A stretch of 64,000 nucleotides of DNA from G963556115 sp963678205 (GTDB lineage Bacteria > Planctomycetota > SZUA-567). The stretch lies in assembly GCA_963678205.1 (NCBI GenBank), contig OY782760.1, positions 1 to 64,000 on the forward strand, read 5' to 3'. The notes below the pieces were generated by a model. The model was not told where the DNA came from and ran no database searches. It saw nothing but the letters and a program-made list of their open reading frames with translations. Both the position numbers and the translations under genes were made by a program. Below are positions 46,525 through 54,403 of the stretch, piece by piece (positions within the stretch are counted from its first letter, which is position 1; each line of letters begins with the position of its first letter).

Positions 46525-46740
46525 TTATCCATTAAATTTCATTAGACCTAAAAAACGTGCTCTCTTGATAGCCTTAGCGAGACTGCGCTGATGCTTAGCA
46601 CTAGTGCCAGTACGCGCTGCTTCAAAGATCTTACCCTGTGAACTTACATACTTCTGCAAAGTATTGATATCTTTGTAATCAATACGAGTCGCGTGTTTGC
46701 CACCGAAACGGTCTTGTGGCTGTCCTTCTTCTCTTGCCAT
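46525..46740 (-). CDS. rpsR: 30S ribosomal protein bS18
   Basis: This 71-residue basic protein carries the bS18 core: IDYKDINTLQKYVSSQGKI, then RTGTSAKHQRSLAKAIKRARFLGLM. It lacks the zinc-type CXXC form at its N-terminus. GGAG lies upstream. It sits between ssb and rplI, and bS6, its binding partner, is encoded by the first gene of the operon. Confidence 0.96.
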   Translation of the reverse strand: MAREEGQPQDRFGGKHATRIDYKDINTLQKYVSSQGKIFEAARTGTSAKHQRSLAKAIKRARFLGLMKFNG

Positions 46741-46815
46741 TTCTTATTCTCCAAATTCATACTTATATAAAAAAACTAGATATTATTTATTTTACTCACT
46801 TGAATGATGCACCCC

Positions 46816-47331
46816 TTAGAATGGGATATCATCATCAGAAGCGCCGCCAAAATCACCAGCATCAAAATCATTATACTGACCACTCGCAGGGGACGTAGAC
46901 TGATTATTTCTCGAACCGCCAAATTGTCTAGCACCTCCCTGATTTTTCCCTCCGCCAAAATTACCAGCTTGAGCACTACCGGTTTGTCCACCAGTGCTAT
47001 CTGCTTTTGAACCAGTAAACTGAAAGTTTTGAGCAATTACCTTTAGCTTATAGACTCTCTTACCAGTCTCTCTATCATCCCAGCTATCAGTCTGCAAACG
47101 TCCTTCAACAAGTATAGAACTTCCTTTTCTCAAGTATTCACAGACTACTTCAGCAGATTTATCCCAAAATGTAACATCAACAAAAGTAGCTCGCTGTTGT
47201 TCTGACTTTGAGCGATTATCATTAATAGCCAGCCCAATATCTGTAACAGCGGTACCTTGTGGTGTGTACCTCAACTCAGGATCTCTTGTCAGATTACCCA
47301 TCAATATTACTTTATTAAACGAACCAGCCAT
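46816..47331 (-). CDS. ssb: Single-stranded DNA-binding protein
   Basis: SSB coats single-stranded DNA in replication and repair. The 171-residue protein has an N-terminal OB fold (NKVILMGNLTRDPELRYTPQGTAV, then FWDKSAEVVCEYLRKGSSILVEGRL). A Gly/Asn/Gln-rich linker follows, and the partner-binding tip DDDIPF closes the chain. The ATG has AGGAG upstream. It lies between rpsF and rpsR, the classical order. Confidence 0.97.
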   Translation of the reverse strand: MAGSFNKVILMGNLTRDPELRYTPQGTAVTDIGLAINDNRSKSEQQRATFVDVTFWDKSAEVVCEYLRKGSSILVEGRLQTDSWDDRETGKRVYKLKVIAQNFQFTGSKADSTGGQTGSAQAGNFGGGKNQGGARQFGGSRNNQSTSPASGQYNDFDAGDFGGASDDDIPF

Positions 47332-47407
47332 TATTATCTCCTATGAATATAGCTACATGCCAAACAGTATTTGTTATGATCATTAATCATTCATAAACTA
47401 CAGAATA

Positions 47408-47752
47408 CTATTCTTCAGTAGGCTTTTCTCGAGCAGCAGCACCAGTCTCAGTCTCAACACCGTCTTCATCAACAGTAATAAGACAACGAAGAATCTGGTC
47501 ATTCAACTGAATCTGTCTATCCATTTTTGTAATAGAAGTACTTTCAGCATTGAAATGAACAAGAATGTACGTACCACGTTTACATTTATCGATTTCAAAA
47601 GTCATCTTTCTATCATCCCATTTGATGCTTTTTACAATTTCACCACCGTGTCTAGTGATTGCTGAGTGACAGATTTCTTCCATATTGGCATAATCTTCAC
47701 GGGCCTTATTACTGTCCACAACAAACATTGCTTCATACAATTTCTGTGCCAC
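47408..47752 (-). CDS. rpsF: 30S ribosomal protein bS6
   Basis: The 114-residue protein has the bS6 fold signatures: YEAMFVVDS, the WDDRKMTFEIDKCKRGTYILVHF strands, and ILRCLITVDED. It starts with GTG (47752) eight bases after GGAGG. A hairpin in its leader (47776-47817) may regulate it. It follows pth in the same direction and opens the rpsF-ssb-rpsR-rplI group. Confidence 0.95.
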   Translation of the reverse strand: MAQKLYEAMFVVDSNKAREDYANMEEICHSAITRHGGEIVKSIKWDDRKMTFEIDKCKRGTYILVHFNAESTSITKMDRQIQLNDQILRCLITVDEDGVETETGAAAREKPTEE

Positions 47753-47775
47753 CTGTGATCCTCCATTGTTGTATA

Positions 47776-47817
47776 TTGAGACAAATAATTTGTTGTTTTT
47801 ACAACTATTTGCCTCAA
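47776..47817 (-). promoter_or_regulatory. Two-part hairpin in the rpsF leader
   Basis: An outer 12-bp stem (47806-47817 with 47776-47787, one G-U pair) and an inner GTTGT/ACAAC stem with an AAAA loop are joined by a one-sided bulge. It lies 23 bases before the rpsF start. In other bacteria the bS6-bS18 complex binds a bulged hairpin at this position to repress its own operon. The conserved CCG of that motif is not visible here. Confidence 0.4.
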
Positions 47818-47825
47818 ATTTATTA

Positions 47826-48506
47826 TTAAAATCTTAAATCAATTCCATTATATTTCTGTTGAACATAGAGTATACCTTCTGAATACCAGTCCAATACACC
47901 TTTTGCTGCTTTTTGTACAACCTGCTCCAGGAACTCAGCTTCAGCATCTTCAAAACGTCCAAGAACAAAACCTATTAGTCCGTCACTTCCAAAAATCACC
48001 TCAGCTTCAGAGTCTTTCGTCTTTTTAGAGCTTCCAACTCCTACCCGCAGCCTACTATATTTATCAGTACCAAGAGCACATTCAATTGACTTCAATCCAT
48101 TATGCCCGCCAGCACTACCCCTATTTCTAAAGCGCATACGTCCTAGCGGAAGATAGATTTCATCAACAACAACCAATACTTCTTCAGGCTCTACTATATC
48201 CAGATGCTTAAAAATTTCCCCAGATAGATTCATATAGGTCATAGGTTTTACTAAACAAAGATCCTCAGAAGCCTGATACAAAAGCAAATTTTTATTACGC
48301 TGCCAGCCATTATACTTCTTATCTCCTGGCAAAATAACATTGAAAAATCTTTTTAAAACAGATTTCTTTCCTATATCAACTGAAAGCTCAAAGTTTTTAT
48401 CTTTTGCTACAATTTCTGCAATATGGTCTACAACTAAAAACCCGATATTATGCCTAGTAAAGCTGTACTTTTCTCCTGGATTACCCAGTCCAACAATATA
48501 CTTCAT
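47826..48506 (-). CDS. pth: Peptidyl-tRNA hydrolase
   Basis: Pth frees tRNA from stalled peptidyl-tRNA. The 226-residue protein has the catalytic His in TRHNIGF, the start motif VGLGNPG, and KPMTYMNLSGE and GGHNGLKSIE. A roughly 25-residue insert (around GDKKYNGWQRNKNLL) makes it longer than E. coli Pth. The ATG at 48506 is six bases after GGAG; the frame begins at 48518. It lies between rplY and rpsF. Confidence 0.95.
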   Translation of the reverse strand: MKYIVGLGNPGEKYSFTRHNIGFLVVDHIAEIVAKDKNFELSVDIGKKSVLKRFFNVILPGDKKYNGWQRNKNLLLYQASEDLCLVKPMTYMNLSGEIFKHLDIVEPEEVLVVVDEIYLPLGRMRFRNRGSAGGHNGLKSIECALGTDKYSRLRVGVGSSKKTKDSEAEVIFGSDGLIGFVLGRFEDAEAEFLEQVVQKAAKGVLDWYSEGILYVQQKYNGIDLRF

Positions 48507-48544
48507 TAATCGCTCCAATAAAATATGATGCGCATTTAGAAGTA

Positions 48545-49126
48545 CTATTCTTCGCCTTCACCCTCTTCTTCTTCTTCTTCAGCTTCTGCACTAGCGCCAT
48601 GACAACTTGCTACTGCAACACCCTCAGGAGTCTGGTAACTAACACCTTCGATAGCCGGAAGATCTCTTACATATAGAACCTTACCTACTAGTAAAGAAGA
48701 TATATCTACTTCAACAATTTCTGGAAGGTTTGCAGGCTTACATGCAACCTGAACCTTATGTAGATCCTGTTCCACAACACCACCTACTTCTTCACCTGCT
48801 GCTGTACCAGTAAGTGCAACTTCTACATCAATATGGAGCAATGTATTTTCATCAACGATACGGAAGTCTGCGTGAATAAGTTTATCGCCAATATTCTCAT
48901 GTTGAGCTGCCTTAAAGATAGCTTTTTGAGCCTTACCATCAATATCAAGATCAATAAGTCTTTCACCACTCTTCACAATTTCCTGCAATTCTTTTTCGCT
49001 AACAATAAGATTAACATTTTCTGCACCCTTACCATAGAGTACAGCAGGAATCAAACCTTGTTTACGTAGATTAAAAGCAACATACTTACCTGTGCCTTCA
49101 CGTTTTTGTACTTTAAGTACTGCCAC
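48545..49126 (-). CDS. rplY: 50S ribosomal protein bL25, CTC type
   Basis: The 193-residue protein has the N-terminal bL25 domain that binds 5S rRNA (AVLKVQKREGTGKYVAFNLRKQGLIPAVLYGKG) and the C-terminal CTC extension (KPANLPEIVEVDISSL). A very acidic tail closes it (EEEEEEGEGEE). The GTG at 49126 has a perfect AAGGAG seven bases upstream; the longer frame to 49192 has none. prs lies directly upstream. Confidence 0.94.
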   Translation of the reverse strand: MAVLKVQKREGTGKYVAFNLRKQGLIPAVLYGKGAENVNLIVSEKELQEIVKSGERLIDLDIDGKAQKAIFKAAQHENIGDKLIHADFRIVDENTLLHIDVEVALTGTAAGEEVGGVVEQDLHKVQVACKPANLPEIVEVDISSLLVGKVLYVRDLPAIEGVSYQTPEGVAVASCHGASAEAEEEEEEGEGEE

Positions 49127-49204
49127 TATAATTCTCCTTATTAATTTATTTACAAAAGTAACACTAAATATTGTATTCAACTCATAACACAAAACATAAC
49201 AACC

Positions 49205-50137
49205 CTAAAAGAGCGAACTCATAGACTTATTATGGTGTATTCTTACAATAGCTTCTGCCAAAATGCTTGCAACAGAAAGCACAGTAAAGTTACTTACATT
49301 CATGTTAGCAACTTCAATATTCTGAGGCAGTGTATTTGTTGTAATAATCTCATCTGCCCCCGCCTCTCTAAGCCTCTCCCATGCAGGTCCCACAAATAAT
49401 CCGTGAGCAGCAGCTACAAGAACACTCTTAGCGCCTTCAGCCTTAGCTATTGAGATTGCGCTTGCCATACTACCAGCAGTTGAAATCATATCATCTACGA
49501 TAATTGCGTTCTTATCAGCAATATGCCCAATAACATGACCATGCTGGATTTCTACATCATTTTTACGTCTTTTTTCAATAATTGCCAGCTGCCCACCGAG
49601 TGCATTTGCATAGCCATCAGCCATCTTTACACTACCGACATCAGGTGCTACAACAACAATATCATCAAGCTCTTTCTTGCGAAGATAGTTTACAATTACA
49701 GGTTTGGTCATAAGATGATCCAAAGGAATATCAAAAAAACCCTGAATCTGTTGCGCATGAAGATCTACACACAGCATTCGATTCACACCAGCGGTAGTAA
49801 GCAGATTTGCCACAAGCTTTGCAGTAATAGGAACACGACCTTCATGTTTTCTATCCTGACGAGCATAGCCATAGTACGGCACAACCGCGGTGATTCTTCT
49901 AGCCGAAGCTCTTCTAAGAGCATCCACCATCACCAATAACTCCATTAAATTTTCATTTACAGGCTTACATGTTGGTTGAACCACAAAACAATCCAAACCT
50001 CTAATATCTTCAAGAATCTTAACCTGAGTTTCACCATCGGCAAAACCACCAACATCACAAAGCCCAGCTGAAATACCCAGAGCCTTGCAAATTTCTTCTC
50101 CGAGTTCACGATGACTTGTTCCATAAAATATTTTCAT
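49205..50137 (-). CDS. prs: Ribose-phosphate pyrophosphokinase
   Basis: Prs makes PRPP for nucleotide, His and Trp synthesis. The 310-residue enzyme has the class I motifs YGYARQDRKHEGRVPI and the PRPP-binding loop IIVDDMISTAGSM. The ATG at 50137 (MKIFYGTSHRELG) has GAGAG upstream; the frame extends to 50173. It lies between glmU and rplY, the same order as in Bacillus. Confidence 0.97.
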   Translation of the reverse strand: MKIFYGTSHRELGEEICKALGISAGLCDVGGFADGETQVKILEDIRGLDCFVVQPTCKPVNENLMELLVMVDALRRASARRITAVVPYYGYARQDRKHEGRVPITAKLVANLLTTAGVNRMLCVDLHAQQIQGFFDIPLDHLMTKPVIVNYLRKKELDDIVVVAPDVGSVKMADGYANALGGQLAIIEKRRKNDVEIQHGHVIGHIADKNAIIVDDMISTAGSMASAISIAKAEGAKSVLVAAAHGLFVGPAWERLREAGADEIITTNTLPQNIEVANMNVSNFTVLSVASILAEAIVRIHHNKSMSSLF

Positions 50138-50221
50138 AACAACTCTCGTATATTTAAAATACAGTAAAAGCAACTCTAATAAAACACATTATAGCAATCA
50201 GCCAGAAACACCACCAATTGT

Positions 50222-50980
50222 TTAGTTTTTACCAACCAAAGCTTTCTCAACAACTTCTAGGTCTTCAGGCGTATTAACTCCCAAAGCCTCAACATTATTC
50301 TTACATTTCAGAGCAACGACCTTTTCACCCTTGCCAAGAAGTATAGAGACCACATCCGTCAAATAGTACTCCCCCTGGACATTGTCATTACTAATACTCT
50401 CCAGAGCATCCCATAAAGCATCATCCCTAAAACAAAACACTCCAGTATTGCCTTCCAACACAGCTTTTTCTTGCTCAGTAGCATCTTTTGCTTCAACTAT
50501 CTTCTCAACACCACCCTCATTATTTCTAATGATTCTGCCAAAGCTGCTACCTTCAGGTATATCTACCGTCAACACTGCACATGCAGCGTTTTTTTTCTCC
50601 CGAAGCTCAGCAATCGCTTCAAAACTCTCTTTACTCAACAGTGGCATATCACCACAAGCAACAATAATAGGAGAACCTGCAAACTCCACACCAAATTCAT
50701 TTTTTTCAAACAAAAACCGGGCACACATTACTGCGTGACCGGTTCCGAGTTGAGGCGACTGCTCAACCCAGCAAACTCCAGTCGGCAACTTTCGGATGAC
50801 TTCATCTTTCTTGAAGCCAACTACAGCGACAATGCCGCCAACCGATGCTGCCGAGAGCGCTGAAAGAACCCAATGAATTAGTGGTTTACCACCTGCTTCA
50901 AAGAGCACTTTGGGTTGATTGCCGCCCATGCGAGTGCCTTTTCCTGCTGCCAGGACACACGCGCGTAGGACCTTTGCCAT
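50222..50980 (-). CDS. glmU: GlmU-type uridylyltransferase, single-domain
   Basis: This 252-residue protein matches only the N-terminal half of GlmU, which makes UDP-GlcNAc from GlcNAc-1-phosphate. Motifs are LAAGKGTRMGG, QLGTGHAVMCA, CGDMPLL, FGRIIRN, EAKDAT, NTGVF and NVQGEYYLTDVV. The left-handed beta-helix acetyltransferase half is absent: the frame stops right after VEALGVNTPEDLEVVEKALVG. GlcN-1-P acetylation must be done by another enzyme. Start at the second of two adjacent ATGs (50980), seven bases after AAGGG; the first (50983) is nearly as likely. It heads the long same-strand block down to rplI. Confidence 0.9.
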   Translation of the reverse strand: MAKVLRACVLAAGKGTRMGGNQPKVLFEAGGKPLIHWVLSALSAASVGGIVAVVGFKKDEVIRKLPTGVCWVEQSPQLGTGHAVMCARFLFEKNEFGVEFAGSPIIVACGDMPLLSKESFEAIAELREKKNAACAVLTVDIPEGSSFGRIIRNNEGGVEKIVEAKDATEQEKAVLEGNTGVFCFRDDALWDALESISNDNVQGEYYLTDVVSILLGKGEKVVALKCKNNVEALGVNTPEDLEVVEKALVGKN

Positions 50981-51075
50981 CATAATACCCTTCTGCGCAA
51001 TTCGGAACCGTTGTTTACTAATTAATATATCAGCATACTGATCGCAAGAAAAAAGAGACAATATACCAAAAATTA

Positions 51076-51104
51076 ATTATTATAAATTTTAAATTACAAG
51101 TCAA
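51076..51104 (-). promoter_or_regulatory. Possible promoter of the glmU block
   Basis: TTGACT (51104-51099), a 17-base spacer and AATAAT (51081-51076) lie about 95 bases upstream of the glmU start, between the PilZ terminator and the gene. Confidence 0.4.
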
Positions 51105-51110
51105 TTATAA

Positions 51111-51135
51111 TGTGCTTGGCAATAAACCAAGCACA
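51111..51135 (-). terminator. Hairpin downstream of the PilZ gene
   Basis: A perfect 9-bp stem TGTGCTTGG/CCAAGCACA has a weak T-tract (ATTATAATT) on the minus strand. It sits 110 bases after the PilZ stop. Confidence 0.5.
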
Positions 51136-51244
51136 CAAAATACTAACTTAGTCCATAGATAATAGCTAAAAACACATCAACCACAAGGACTTTCTAATTT
51201 TTTACCAACTATTTCATCAACTTTTACTGGAAAAATCTATACAA

Positions 51245-51589
51245 CTAAAACTCACCCAGTTGCCTACCGCTTTCAACAACATTTTCAATAAGTTCCTTAT
51301 CTGCATCCTCAAGGTCAATAAACATCACTCCAACCATATCACCAAGTTTCCAGCAAACACGAACGTCTACATATATAATTCGTTCATTTTCTATAGCAAC
51401 ACTTATCCCAAATACATCCTGCTTTTCTAGCGGATAAGTAGTAAGAAGCATCAAACCACCAACTGATAGATTTAGCACCAAAGCCTCATTATTAACACCT
51501 TCATCATGCCTCAACTTATGAATTGTAGCTGAAACAAATGAATGACTTCTCTTGTAAGCCCTTTTATTTAATAAAGGTTGAGTATCCAT
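51245..51589 (-). CDS. PilZ domain protein (probable cyclic-di-GMP receptor)
   Basis: This 114-residue single-domain protein has both c-di-GMP contacts of PilZ domains: the Arg motif in KRAYKRS (R-x3-R-like, near residues 10-15) and the NLSVGG motif (near residue 42). FGISVAIENERI and VGVMFIDLE strands follow. GGGAGG lies upstream of the ATG. Single PilZ proteins often act on motility, which agrees with the chemoreceptors in this window. The gene is monocistronic, with two promoter-like pairs upstream (51710-51761 region). Confidence 0.85.
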   Translation of the reverse strand: MDTQPLLNKRAYKRSHSFVSATIHKLRHDEGVNNEALVLNLSVGGLMLLTTYPLEKQDVFGISVAIENERIIYVDVRVCWKLGDMVGVMFIDLEDADKELIENVVESGRQLGEF

Positions 51590-51709
51590 AACAAAACCTC
51601 CCAGCCCCCCGCTAATTTAAAATTTATCCAAATAAAACATTTCTTCTACTTTTATTTTAAATCAATTTTCAATATTTAACAAGAACAAACCATAATTTAC
51701 TTAAATAAT

Positions 51710-51761
51710 AATAACATACTTGCCTAGTCAACAAACACAAAATACCAACCAGTATGTTATT
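51710..51761. repeat. Spaced inverted repeat upstream of the PilZ gene
   Basis: AATAACATACT (51710-51720) and AGTATGTTATT (51751-51761) form an exact 11-bp inverted repeat with a 30-base spacer. Each arm lies within a promoter-like minus-strand pair for the PilZ gene (TTGACT... and TTGACA...), so it may be an operator. The rest of 51590-51894 shows only short direct repeats of ACAAACACAAA. Confidence 0.45.
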
Positions 51762-51894
51762 GTCAAAACCACTGAGTCAGACCTAACCTAGAAACCTGTC
51801 TATTTGACAAACACAAAGCAGCCCCAACCATCATACCTAAGATATAATATTATACAACAACATGTTACAACAAATACAAACTTCACCATTATCT

Positions 51895-51911
51895 TTGGCA
51901 TGAATTTTGCT
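51895..51911 (+). promoter_or_regulatory. Sigma-54-like promoter upstream of htpG
   Basis: TTGGCATG-AATT-TTGCT fits the -24/-12 consensus, with GG and GC twelve bases apart. It would start transcription near 51922, 59 bases before htpG. An overlapping TATAAT (51913-51918) has no good -35 partner, so a sigma-70 reading is weaker but cannot be excluded. Confidence 0.45.
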
Positions 51912-51980
51912 ATATAATTTTAAAATACATATTTTCTACTTTAGAATTATACTTTTCAATGCCAAACAAAGGAGACAAAC

Positions 51981-53894
51981 GTGACGGAAGAAAAAATGGA
52001 GTTCAAAGCAGAACTAAAACAGGTTATGGATATTATTGTCCATTCGTTATACTCACATAAAGAGATTTTCTTAAGAGAATTAATCAGTAATGCTTCGGAT
52101 GCGATAGCAAAGATCAGATTCGATTCACTTACAGATACATCATTAACAGAAGGTGATTCTGATTGGAAAATCAAAATCATACCTAATAAAGACAATAACA
52201 CAATTACAATTTCAGATAACGGATGCGGTCTTACTAAAGAAGGCGTAATAGAGAACCTTGGTACTATTGCCCGTTCTGGAACAAAAGCATTTATCGAAAA
52301 GATCAAGCAGGCAAAAGAAGATAAAGCTGTCGATCTTATAGGTCAATTTGGTGTTGGCTTCTACAGTTCATTTATGGTTGCACACAAAGTAGAAGTAATT
52401 ACTAAAGCCGCAAAGGAAAAAAAAGGCATAAAATGGGTGTCAACTGGTGAAGATTCATTCACTATAGAAGAAGTAGAAAAAGAAAACCGTGGAACAGATA
52501 TTATTTTACACCTAAGAGAAGATGCAGGAGAATATCTTGAAGTATTCCGAATCAGCTCTATTGTAAAGAAATTTTCTGACTTTGTAGAATACCCAGTAAT
52601 TCTATATTATAACGAAGAAAAAGAAGTAGACGGTGAAGATGGAGAAAAGAAGACAGAGATTGAACCAAAAGAAGATATTCTCAACTCCCAGCAAGCTATC
52701 TGGGTACGCCCTAAAAACGAGATAAAAGATGACGAATATGAAGAATTTTACAAACTTATCTCACATGATTTTGAAGGCCCTCTCAAGACCATACACTACA
52801 CAGCTGAAGGTACTCAAGAATTCAAGGCGCTTCTATTTATTCCAAAGCGCAAACCATTTGACTTCTTCATGCAAAACTCTCGCAAAGGTATCCAGCTTTA
52901 TGTAAATAGAGTATTTATCACAGAAGAGTGTGATAAGCTACTTCCGAATTACCTTGAATTTGTCCGTGGTGTTGTTGACAGCTCGGATCTTCCACTCAAT
53001 GTATCACGTGAGATGCTTCAAGAAGATAAGCAGCTTGCTGCTATAAGAAAAGCAATAACGTCAAAGATTTTCTCTACACTCAAAGATATGCAGAATAACG
53101 ATTACGAGAATTATATTAAATTCTGGGAAGAATTCGGGGTAATTCTCAAATCAGGCTTATCATCAGACTATATGAATAAAGAAAAAATTGCAGATCTAAT
53201 TCTATGTAAATCAACACGTGTTGAGAAAGAAGCTGACGACGCAAGTGACTACATAACACTTGAGCAGTATATAGAAGCTATGCCAGAAGACCAGAAAGAG
53301 ATTTACTACATGATCGCTGAAAGTCGCGAAATGGTTGAGAATTCCCCTTATATGGAACAATTCAAGGCAAAAGGATACGAAGTTCTTGTACTTACAGACC
53401 CTGTAGATGAAATCGTTGTACAGTCACTCGGCACGTATAAAGATAAGACCCTAAAAGCAATAGATAGAGGTGAACTTGAAGTAGAAAAAGAAACAGAAGC
53501 CGAGAAAGAGCTAAAAGATAAAGAAAACAAAGACATTATTAAGTTCATCAAGGAAACTTTAGGGGAAGAAGTTAAGGAGGTTAAAATTTCCAACCGCCTA
53601 AAAGAGAGCCCTGCATGCGTTGTAGGACTTGAAGGTCAGTACGGTGCTCAAATGGAGCGTATGATGAAAGAGATGGGAGCAGATGTCATGAAGCGTGAAG
53701 CTATTCTTGAGATCAATCCTGAGCACGCAGCCATTTCAAAGATTAGAGACGAACTAGAAAGCGGAAAAAATAAAGATGCACTAAAACTTTATGTCAAAGT
53801 AATCTATGATGCAGCACTTGTTGCCGCAGGTGAAAAGGTAAAAGATCCAAGCTCTATGCTCAAAAGCATTGCTGAAATTATCAGCAGCAAATAA
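51981..53894 (+). CDS. htpG: Chaperone HtpG (Hsp90)
   Basis: HtpG is the ATP-dependent Hsp90 chaperone. The 637-residue protein has the N-terminal ATP-lid motifs ELISNASDA, DNGCGL and IGQFGVGFYSSFMV. The middle and C-terminal domains are intact, ending in ASSMLKSIAEI-like helices. It starts with GTG, six bases after AAGGAG. It lies upstream of the small protein gene, dnaJ and grpE, all on the same strand. A terminator follows it, so it may be transcribed on its own. Confidence 0.97.
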   Translation: MTEEKMEFKAELKQVMDIIVHSLYSHKEIFLRELISNASDAIAKIRFDSLTDTSLTEGDSDWKIKIIPNKDNNTITISDNGCGLTKEGVIENLGTIARSGTKAFIEKIKQAKEDKAVDLIGQFGVGFYSSFMVAHKVEVITKAAKEKKGIKWVSTGEDSFTIEEVEKENRGTDIILHLREDAGEYLEVFRISSIVKKFSDFVEYPVILYYNEEKEVDGEDGEKKTEIEPKEDILNSQQAIWVRPKNEIKDDEYEEFYKLISHDFEGPLKTIHYTAEGTQEFKALLFIPKRKPFDFFMQNSRKGIQLYVNRVFITEECDKLLPNYLEFVRGVVDSSDLPLNVSREMLQEDKQLAAIRKAITSKIFSTLKDMQNNDYENYIKFWEEFGVILKSGLSSDYMNKEKIADLILCKSTRVEKEADDASDYITLEQYIEAMPEDQKEIYYMIAESREMVENSPYMEQFKAKGYEVLVLTDPVDEIVVQSLGTYKDKTLKAIDRGELEVEKETEAEKELKDKENKDIIKFIKETLGEEVKEVKISNRLKESPACVVGLEGQYGAQMERMMKEMGADVMKREAILEINPEHAAISKIRDELESGKNKDALKLYVKVIYDAALVAAGEKVKDPSSMLKSIAEIISSK

Positions 53895-53938
53895 CATTTA
53901 GCTACCTTATACTATACTCGGATAGCAATAATAAATAT

Positions 53939-53977
53939 CAAGTGCGGGAATGCTCATAAGAGTGGTCACCGCACTTG
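53939..53977 (+). terminator. Terminator of htpG
   Basis: A 9-bp stem CAAGTGCGG/CCGCACTTG with a 21-base loop is followed by TCATTATTTTG, a moderate T-tract. Confidence 0.6.
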
Positions 53978-54105
53978 TCATTATTTTGATATAATTAATT
54001 ATTTCATTTTACACCATATTTATCTATAATATAGAAATTAAATAAGCATAACTATATTATTTAAACCGAAAAAAATAAAATCAGCTAATTATAAGGAAAC
54101 TAAGA

Positions 54106-54342
54106 TTGGTCACAGTAGTTAAACACAAAGAGTCAGGCAAAAAATTTATCCTTACGGGTACAGGTTTTGGTGCTCATATTGAAAAACCGTCATTTTTTTT
54201 AGGAAATAAAACAGGTGGTCCAAAATATTTTGATATGGTTTGCTGCATCAATAAAGCTGGAGAACTAGGTTGGTTCAAAACTGAAGAACTTGAGGTTATC
54301 AGCATAGATGGTATAAAACCAGAAGAACTGGACATTGACTAA
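54106..54342 (+). CDS. Small conserved-looking protein of unknown function upstream of dnaJ
   Basis: This 78-residue soluble protein starts at TTG with AAGGAA about eight bases upstream. It opens with VTVVKHKESGKKFILTGTGFG and ends in an acidic tail (PEELDID). Two Cys-rich or metal motifs are absent apart from one CC pair (VCC). Codon use and spacing (62 bases to dnaJ) look like those of a real gene in the chaperone cluster. I recognise no family and assign no function. Confidence 0.65.
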   Translation: MVTVVKHKESGKKFILTGTGFGAHIEKPSFFLGNKTGGPKYFDMVCCINKAGELGWFKTEELEVISIDGIKPEELDID

Positions 54343-54403
54343 AGACCAATATAATAATAAGAATTCAAATTAATTTTAATTTATAAATATATGAGGTAAA
54401 CAA

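Noticed and set aside
47753..47825. Canonical bS6-bS18 RNA motif
   Set aside because: The hairpin is present but the CCG bulge that defines the motif is not, so I list only an unclassified leader hairpin.
51590..51980. CIRCE element upstream of htpG
   Set aside because: The TTAGCACTC-N9-GAGTGCTAA repeat is absent here and before dnaJ and grpE.
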